Origin: an uncultured cyanobacterium
GTDB lineage: Bacteria; Cyanobacteriota; Cyanobacteriia; PCC-6307; Cyanobiaceae
Assembly: GCA_903862155.1 (NCBI GenBank)
Contig: CAIOXF010000059.1
Span: forward strand, 1 to 7,636
Direction of reading: 5' to 3'
Length of the DNA: 7,636 nucleotides
Shown here: in pieces, positions 5,228 through 7,636 of the stretch
Layout of the letters: each line of letters starts with the position of its first letter
How positions within the stretch are numbered: the stretch's first letter is position 1
Made by a program: the position numbers and the translations under genes
The notes under the pieces: model-generated
Database searches by the model: none
What the model was told of the DNA's origin: nothing
Seen by the model: the letters and a program-made list of their open reading frames with translations, nothing else

Positions 5228-6319
5228 TTGCTGCTGGATTGGTGGCAGGCGAACGGCCGCCACACCATCCCCTGGAAGCGCAACTCGAGGGGAGCGAGGC
5301 CCTGCCATGGCGAACCCCTGGATCCCTATCCGATCTGGGTGGCCGAGGTGATGCTCCAGCAAACCCAGCTCCAGGTGGTGTTGCCCTACTGGCAGCGCTG
5401 GATGGAGGCATTCTCGAGCGTGGAGGCTCTCGCTACAGCAAAGGAGCACGACGTTTTGCTGCTCTGGCAGGGCTTGGGTTACTACTCCCGCGCCCGCCGT
5501 TTGCATCAGGGGGCGAGCCTGCTGCAGGACCGCGCACCCGATTGGCCGCAGGATCTCGACGGCTGGCTGGAGCTGCCGGGTATCGGGCGCAGCACCGCCG
5601 GCAGCATCCTGTCGTCGGCGTTTGATCTGCCGCTACCGATCCTCGACGGCAACGTGAAGCGGGTGCTGGCCCGGCTGGTGGCCTGCCCCACACCGCCGAA
5701 TCGCACCCTGGCCTGGTTCTGGCAGCTCAGTGAGCTGGTGCTGGATCCGCAGCGGCCCCGGGATTTCAACCAGGCCCTGATGGACCTGGGGGCCACGGTC
5801 TGTACGCCCCGCAATCCCAGCTGTCACGCCTGCCCCTGGACGCTCCATTGCGCTGCTTACGCTTCCGGCGATCCCGCCGCCTACCCCATGAAGGACGCTC
5901 CCCGTGAACTGCCCTTCCAGGTGATCGGGGTGGGTGTGGTGCTGGATGACGCCGGCCAGGTGTTGATCGACCAGCGCCTGAATGAAGGGCTGCTCGGCGG
6001 CCTCTGGGAGTTTCCGGGGGGCAAGCAGGAGCCCGGCGAGGCAATCGAGGTCACCGTCGCCCGCGAGCTCACCGAGGAGCTGGCGATCACCGTGGAGGTG
6101 GGCGAGGAGTTGATCACCCTGGAGCACGCCTACAGCCATAAGAAGCTGCGCTTTGTGGTGCATCTCTGCCGCTGGCTCACCGGTGAGCCCCAGCCCCTGG
6201 CCTGTCAGCAAGTGAAGTGGGTGGAGCCTGCTGAGCTTTCCAACTACCCCTTCCCTGCCGCCAATGCCCGCATCATTGCGGCCCTGCTGGAGCGGCTGGG
6301 CGTGGCTGAAGTGGCCTGA
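5228..6319 (+). CDS. mutY: Adenine DNA glycosylase MutY with MutT-like Nudix domain
   Basis: MutY removes adenine mispaired with 8-oxoguanine, preventing G:C to T:A changes. Counting from TTG 5228 (363 residues), the glycosylase half has Glu40 in IWVAEVMLQQTQ (general acid, E. coli Glu37), the helix-hairpin-helix LPGIGRSTAG (116-125), Asp140 in ILDGNVKRVLAR (E. coli Asp138), and the Fe-S cluster cysteines 192, 199, 202 and 208 in C-x6-C-x2-C-x5-C spacing. The C-terminal half (about 230-355) is a Nudix fold with a near-complete box: Gly265, Glu271, Arg279-Glu280 and Glu283-Glu284, with only the late Gly replaced by Ala286. FPAAN (342-346) matches the MutT segment holding its 8-oxoguanine-reading Asn119. 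The start is unclear: TTG 5228 has no good ribosome binding site, and family-like residues extend upstream in frame as far as a stop at 5120-5122, with no ATG or GTG. The stop overlaps the pfkB start. Confidence 0.93.
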   Translation: MLLDWWQANGRHTIPWKRNSRGARPCHGEPLDPYPIWVAEVMLQQTQLQVVLPYWQRWMEAFSSVEALATAKEHDVLLLWQGLGYYSRARRLHQGASLLQDRAPDWPQDLDGWLELPGIGRSTAGSILSSAFDLPLPILDGNVKRVLARLVACPTPPNRTLAWFWQLSELVLDPQRPRDFNQALMDLGATVCTPRNPSCHACPWTLHCAAYASGDPAAYPMKDAPRELPFQVIGVGVVLDDAGQVLIDQRLNEGLLGGLWEFPGGKQEPGEAIEVTVARELTEELAITVEVGEELITLEHAYSHKKLRFVVHLCRWLTGEPQPLACQQVKWVEPAELSNYPFPAANARIIAALLERLGVAEVA

Positions 6320-7356
6320 TGGCTCAGGTGCTCTGCGTGGGCGAGGCCCTGGTGGATCGGCTGGGTCCGCCCGGCGGTGATCCCACCACTGCCGCTGCCG
6401 ATCGGCTCGACGACCGGCTGGGAGGTGCCCCCGCGAATGTGGCCTGTGCCCTGGCTCGTTTGGGCACCCGGGCGGCCTTCATTGGGCGCGTGGGTCGGGA
6501 TGCCATTGGTGCGGCTTTTGCCGATCTGTTTGCGGGCCGAGGGGTGGATACGTCTGCTCTGCAGTGGGATGCGCAGCGGCCGAGCCGCATCGTGTTGGTG
6601 CAGCGCGATGTGGGCGGCGAGCGCAGCTTCGGTGGGTTTGCTGGCGATCTGGGGGCGGGCTTTGCCGATCAGGCGCTGGATGCGGACGAACTGACGCCGT
6701 GCTTGAACGGTTTTCTTGGATCTGTCGAGACATCTGATCCCGTCGAGCTCAGCACCGGCTGCCCTGGAGTTCCGCTCTGGTTGCTGACGGGCACCATTCC
6801 CCTGGCCAGCCCCGCTTCCGCTGAGGCCATGGGGTTGCTGCTCGATCGCTGCAAGGCTTGCGGCGTGAAGCTGGCGGTGGACGTGAACTGGCGTCCCACG
6901 TTCTGGGATTCGCAGCTGCCGCCCGATTCCCCGCCACCCGCTGAGCCAAAAGCCCGCATCAGGTTGCTGTTGGCGCGGGCTGATCTGATCAAGTGCGCCG
7001 CTGAGGAGGCCGAGTGGCTGTTTGGTGGCACCGATCCGGCAGTGATTTCGGTTGCACTGCCCCGCCGGCCCGACGTGCTGATCACCGATGGTGCCCGTCC
7101 CCTGCGCTGGCGCGTGGCAGGCGAAGTGGGCCAGCGCGATTCCTATGCGGTGCCGGTGGTAGACACCACCGGTGCGGGCGATGCCTTCACGGCGGGCCTG
7201 TTGCACAGCCTCTGTGCCCATCCCGGCTGGCCAGTGGAGCGGCGCATGGCTTTTGCCAGCGCCTGCGGTGCATTGGTGTGCGGGGGCGCCGGCGCGATCG
7301 ATCCCCAGCCCACGGAAGATCAGGTGCTCTCCTTCATGGCTGCGCTGGGGGCGTGA
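6319..7356 (+). CDS. PfkB-family carbohydrate kinase, probable fructokinase
   Basis: This is a cytosolic ribokinase-like enzyme that transfers the ATP gamma-phosphate to a sugar hydroxyl. The 345-residue protein opens with VLCVGEALVDRLG and has the first PfkB signature, GGAPANVACALARLGTRAAF (35-54). The second signature, DTTGAGDAFTAGLLHSL (282-298), contains the anion-hole GAGD and the catalytic base Asp288. VDVNWRPTFW (187-196) is typical of fructokinase-like members, making fructose the most likely substrate; other sugars or nucleosides cannot be excluded. Residues about 128-150 (6700-6768) look like an extra loop before WLLTGTIPL. The ATG shares one base with the mutY stop (TGATG), so the two genes are probably co-transcribed and translationally coupled although unrelated in function. 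The last 23 bases overlap the convergent tsaE gene. Confidence 0.92.
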   Translation: MAQVLCVGEALVDRLGPPGGDPTTAAADRLDDRLGGAPANVACALARLGTRAAFIGRVGRDAIGAAFADLFAGRGVDTSALQWDAQRPSRIVLVQRDVGGERSFGGFAGDLGAGFADQALDADELTPCLNGFLGSVETSDPVELSTGCPGVPLWLLTGTIPLASPASAEAMGLLLDRCKACGVKLAVDVNWRPTFWDSQLPPDSPPPAEPKARIRLLLARADLIKCAAEEAEWLFGGTDPAVISVALPRRPDVLITDGARPLRWRVAGEVGQRDSYAVPVVDTTGAGDAFTAGLLHSLCAHPGWPVERRMAFASACGALVCGGAGAIDPQPTEDQVLSFMAALGA

Positions 7357-7636
7357 TCACAGCCAGGCGGCCCCGCTCGGGGTCGGTGGAATCCAGCAGC
7401 GTGAGCTCCACCCGCCAGCAGTCGGCTGGGAGCTGGCTAAGCCGCTCAGGCCATTCCACCGCCAGCACGGCGCCGAGTTCACGGGCGTTCTCCTCTTCCT
7501 GGGCCAGCAGTTCATCGGCCGCGGCGGGCTGCTCCAGCCGGTAGAGATCGAGATGCACCAGTGATCCCTGGCTGCCGTCGTAGTGCTGGGCCAGGGCGAA
7601 GGTGGGGCTGGTGATCGGTTCGCTGATCCCGAGGGC
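7334..7636 (-). CDS. tsaE: tRNA t6A biosynthesis ATPase TsaE, C-terminal part (5' end outside window)
   Basis: TsaE is the ATPase that works with TsaB and TsaD to form N6-threonylcarbamoyl-adenosine at position 37 of ANN-decoding tRNAs. The minus-strand frame is open to the window edge, giving 100 codons: ALGISEPITSPTFALAQHY, then LVHLDLYRL, then AVEWPERL. These are the family's switch SPTF, the HxDxYR segment with its metal/ATP-coordinating Asp, and the conserved Glu-Trp near the C-terminus. The Walker A motif lies beyond base 7636. The product ends ITPPAQP at the stop 7334-7336, inside the 3' end of the kinase gene, a 23-bp tail-to-tail overlap. Confidence 0.93.
   Translation of the reverse strand, partial: ALGISEPITSPTFALAQHYDGSQGSLVHLDLYRLEQPAAADELLAQEEENARELGAVLAVEWPERLSQLPADCWRVELTLLDSTDPERGRLAVITPPAQP

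Noticed and set aside
6244..7221. Long minus-strand open frame of 325 codons across the kinase gene
   Set aside because: It is an antisense shadow of a clear PfkB gene in GC-rich DNA, with no recognisable domain.

Overview
The window is GC-rich and almost entirely coding: eight recognisable protein genes plus one small secreted-protein gene. No RNA gene, insertion sequence, CRISPR array or phage gene is visible. The gene types point to a cyanobacterium of the Synechococcus/Cyanobium (picocyanobacterial) kind: a compact GyrB without the long proteobacterial insert, a non-selenium glutathione peroxidase, a group 2 sigma-70 factor, a MutY with a MutT-like C-terminal half, and a fructokinase-type PfkB kinase. 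This assignment rests on protein resemblance recalled from memory, not on a database search.

Layout. Bases 1-978 hold the 3' half of gyrB (+). A 98-residue secreted SH3-like protein (978-1274, +) starts on the last base of the gyrB stop codon. It converges on gpx (1286-1765, -), and a short inverted repeat lies across the two stop codons. An 86-bp divergent spacer separates gpx from mgtE (1852-3255, +). After 79 bp comes a sigma-70 family gene (3335-4360, +, GTG start). It converges with no spacer on an rsmE-like 16S rRNA methyltransferase gene (4361-5080, -). A 147-bp divergent spacer leads to mutY (start uncertain, 5228-6319, +). The mutY stop overlaps the start of a PfkB sugar kinase gene (6319-7356, +). 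The 3' end of tsaE (7334-7636, -, cut by the window edge) overlaps the kinase tail to tail.

Function. These are mostly housekeeping genes: DNA supercoiling (gyrB), peroxide removal (gpx), Mg2+ uptake (mgtE), promoter selection (sigma), ribosome methylation (rsmE), repair and sanitation of 8-oxoguanine (mutY), sugar phosphorylation (pfkB) and tRNA t6A formation (tsaE). They do not form one pathway. Likely co-transcribed pairs are gyrB with the SH3 gene and mutY with pfkB, both joined by a TGATG stop/start overlap.

The points most worth a second look are: the MutY C-terminal domain, which keeps an almost complete Nudix box and a MutT-type Asn and so may be bifunctional; the rsmE gene, which belongs to a proteobacterial-looking subfamily and may have been acquired; the lack of a normal start codon at the expected 5' end of mutY beside that gene; and the altered -35-recognition helix of the sigma factor. 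I found no convincing evidence of a wholly new multi-gene system.
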